This document shows positions 63,757 to 64,000 of a stretch of 64,000 bases of DNA, piece after piece. Position numbers and translations under genes: made by a program. The notes beneath the pieces are model-generated. The model was not told the origin of the DNA and did no database searches. It saw nothing but the letters and a program-made list of their open reading frames with translations. Positions within the stretch are counted from its first letter, which is position 1, and the number at the start of each line of letters is the position of its first letter. This DNA comes from Candidatus Gastranaerophilales bacterium (GTDB lineage: Bacteria > Cyanobacteriota > Vampirovibrionia > Gastranaerophilales > Gastranaerophilaceae). The stretch spans positions 124,001-188,000 of the forward strand of contig CALUUK010000003.1 in assembly GCA_944323955.1 (NCBI GenBank), written 5' to 3'.

Positions 63757-64000
63757 TTAATCCTTATAAAGAGGGTATTTTTCACAAAGTTTTAAAGAAC
63801 GCGCCCTCAACTCTTTAATTTTATCTTCATCCTTTGTATCGGAAATTTTAACGGCTTCGGCAATAATTTTACCTATTTCCTTCATATCCTCTTCTTTGAA
63901 ACCTCTGGTTGTAACAGCCGGAGAGCCAAGTCTTACGCCTGATGTAACAAAAGGACTCTGAGGATCATTCGGAACCGTATTTTTATTTGCGGTTATACCT
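63757..64000 (-). CDS. glyA: Serine hydroxymethyltransferase, C-terminal part (runs off the window)
   Basis: Only the last 80 residues are present; the gene continues beyond base 64000. [33 protein letters not shown] and [15 protein letters not shown] are the C-terminal landmarks of bacterial GlyA, which interconverts serine and glycine and feeds one-carbon units to tetrahydrofolate. It is the head (as far as visible) of the operon that includes fmt, a consumer of formyl-tetrahydrofolate, so the grouping makes metabolic sense. Confidence 0.92.
   Translation of the reverse strand, partial: GITANKNTVPNDPQSPFVTSGVRLGSPAVTTRGFKEEDMKEIGKIIAEAVKISDTKDEDKIKELRARSLKLCEKYPLYKD

Overview
The window is AT-rich, densely coded bacterial chromosome. 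Intergenic gaps are short and none exceeds about 300 bases. I found no rRNA, tRNA, CRISPR array, insertion sequence or phage gene. The gene content suggests an anaerobic, fermentative, non-photosynthetic relative of the cyanobacteria, most like the gut Gastranaerophilales (Melainabacteria/Vampirovibrionia). The pointers are LL-diaminopimelate aminotransferase, an omega subunit that aligns by eye with cyanobacterial omega, pyruvate:ferredoxin oxidoreductase, the [FeFe]-hydrogenase maturase HydF, an iron-sulfur L-serine dehydratase and ADP-glucose synthesis. The assignment is inference; a 16S or ribosomal-protein tree would settle it.

Layout. 1-5.8 kb (minus): yifB, lepA, glgC, a membrane thioredoxin and a MarR regulator with its own consensus promoter. 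5.9-10.5 kb: split L-serine dehydratase, a small unknown gene, dapL and a GltD-like flavoprotein that diverge from a symmetric double promoter. 10.5-13 kb: YbhN-like protein, TPR protein, rpoZ, rpsT. 13-20.8 kb: a large unknown membrane protein, nifJ, two lipoproteins, hydF. 20.9-26.3 kb: SpoIID-like protein, murJ, tsaC, a LysM-like anchored protein and a MazG-domain protein. 26.3-31.4 kb: operon proC / radical SAM / purH / MFS, then rpmH-rnpA. 31.6-37.8 kb: coiled-coil protein, pgi, YtxH-DUF948-YtxH trio, class II aldolase, TerC-family protein, fabI. 37.9-41 kb: LemA with a DUF3137 partner, and ndk-tgt. 41.1-45.3 kb: coupled cassette TPR / DUF5989 / SxtJ / carbamoyltransferase. 45.6-51 kb: polA, a secreted protein, lpdA, a secreted HExxH protein. 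51-54.7 kb (minus): U32 peptidase, ATPase-less Clp-R-repeat protein, LuxR-type regulator. 54.8-64 kb (minus): one compact operon glyA-wecA/tagO-def-fmt-aroH-purD-like-ylxR-infB-rbfA-truB-gerMN.

How the genes work together. Central carbon flow is visible as pgi, aldolase, glgC and PFOR; HydF implies that reduced ferredoxin is vented as H2 by a hydrogenase coded elsewhere. DapL, ProC, serine dehydratase and the GltD-like protein cover amino-acid metabolism. MurJ, WecA/TagO and SpoIID-like proteins concern the envelope. Translation is heavily represented (lepA, infB, rbfA, truB, tgt, def, fmt, ylxR, L34, S20).

Most interesting items: the TPR-DUF5989-SxtJ-carbamoyltransferase cassette; a degenerate PurD-like ATP-grasp protein and a chorismate mutase embedded in the initiation-factor operon; a multi-Clp-R-domain protein without an ATPase; an orphan radical SAM protein in the proC-purH operon; a nested inverted-repeat divergent promoter; a likely leaderless serine dehydratase mRNA; two large palindromic intergenic elements; a hairpin-rich minus-strand leader or small RNA near 12.2 kb; and three unrelated proteins that share an N-terminal MxI(S/T)-type segment.
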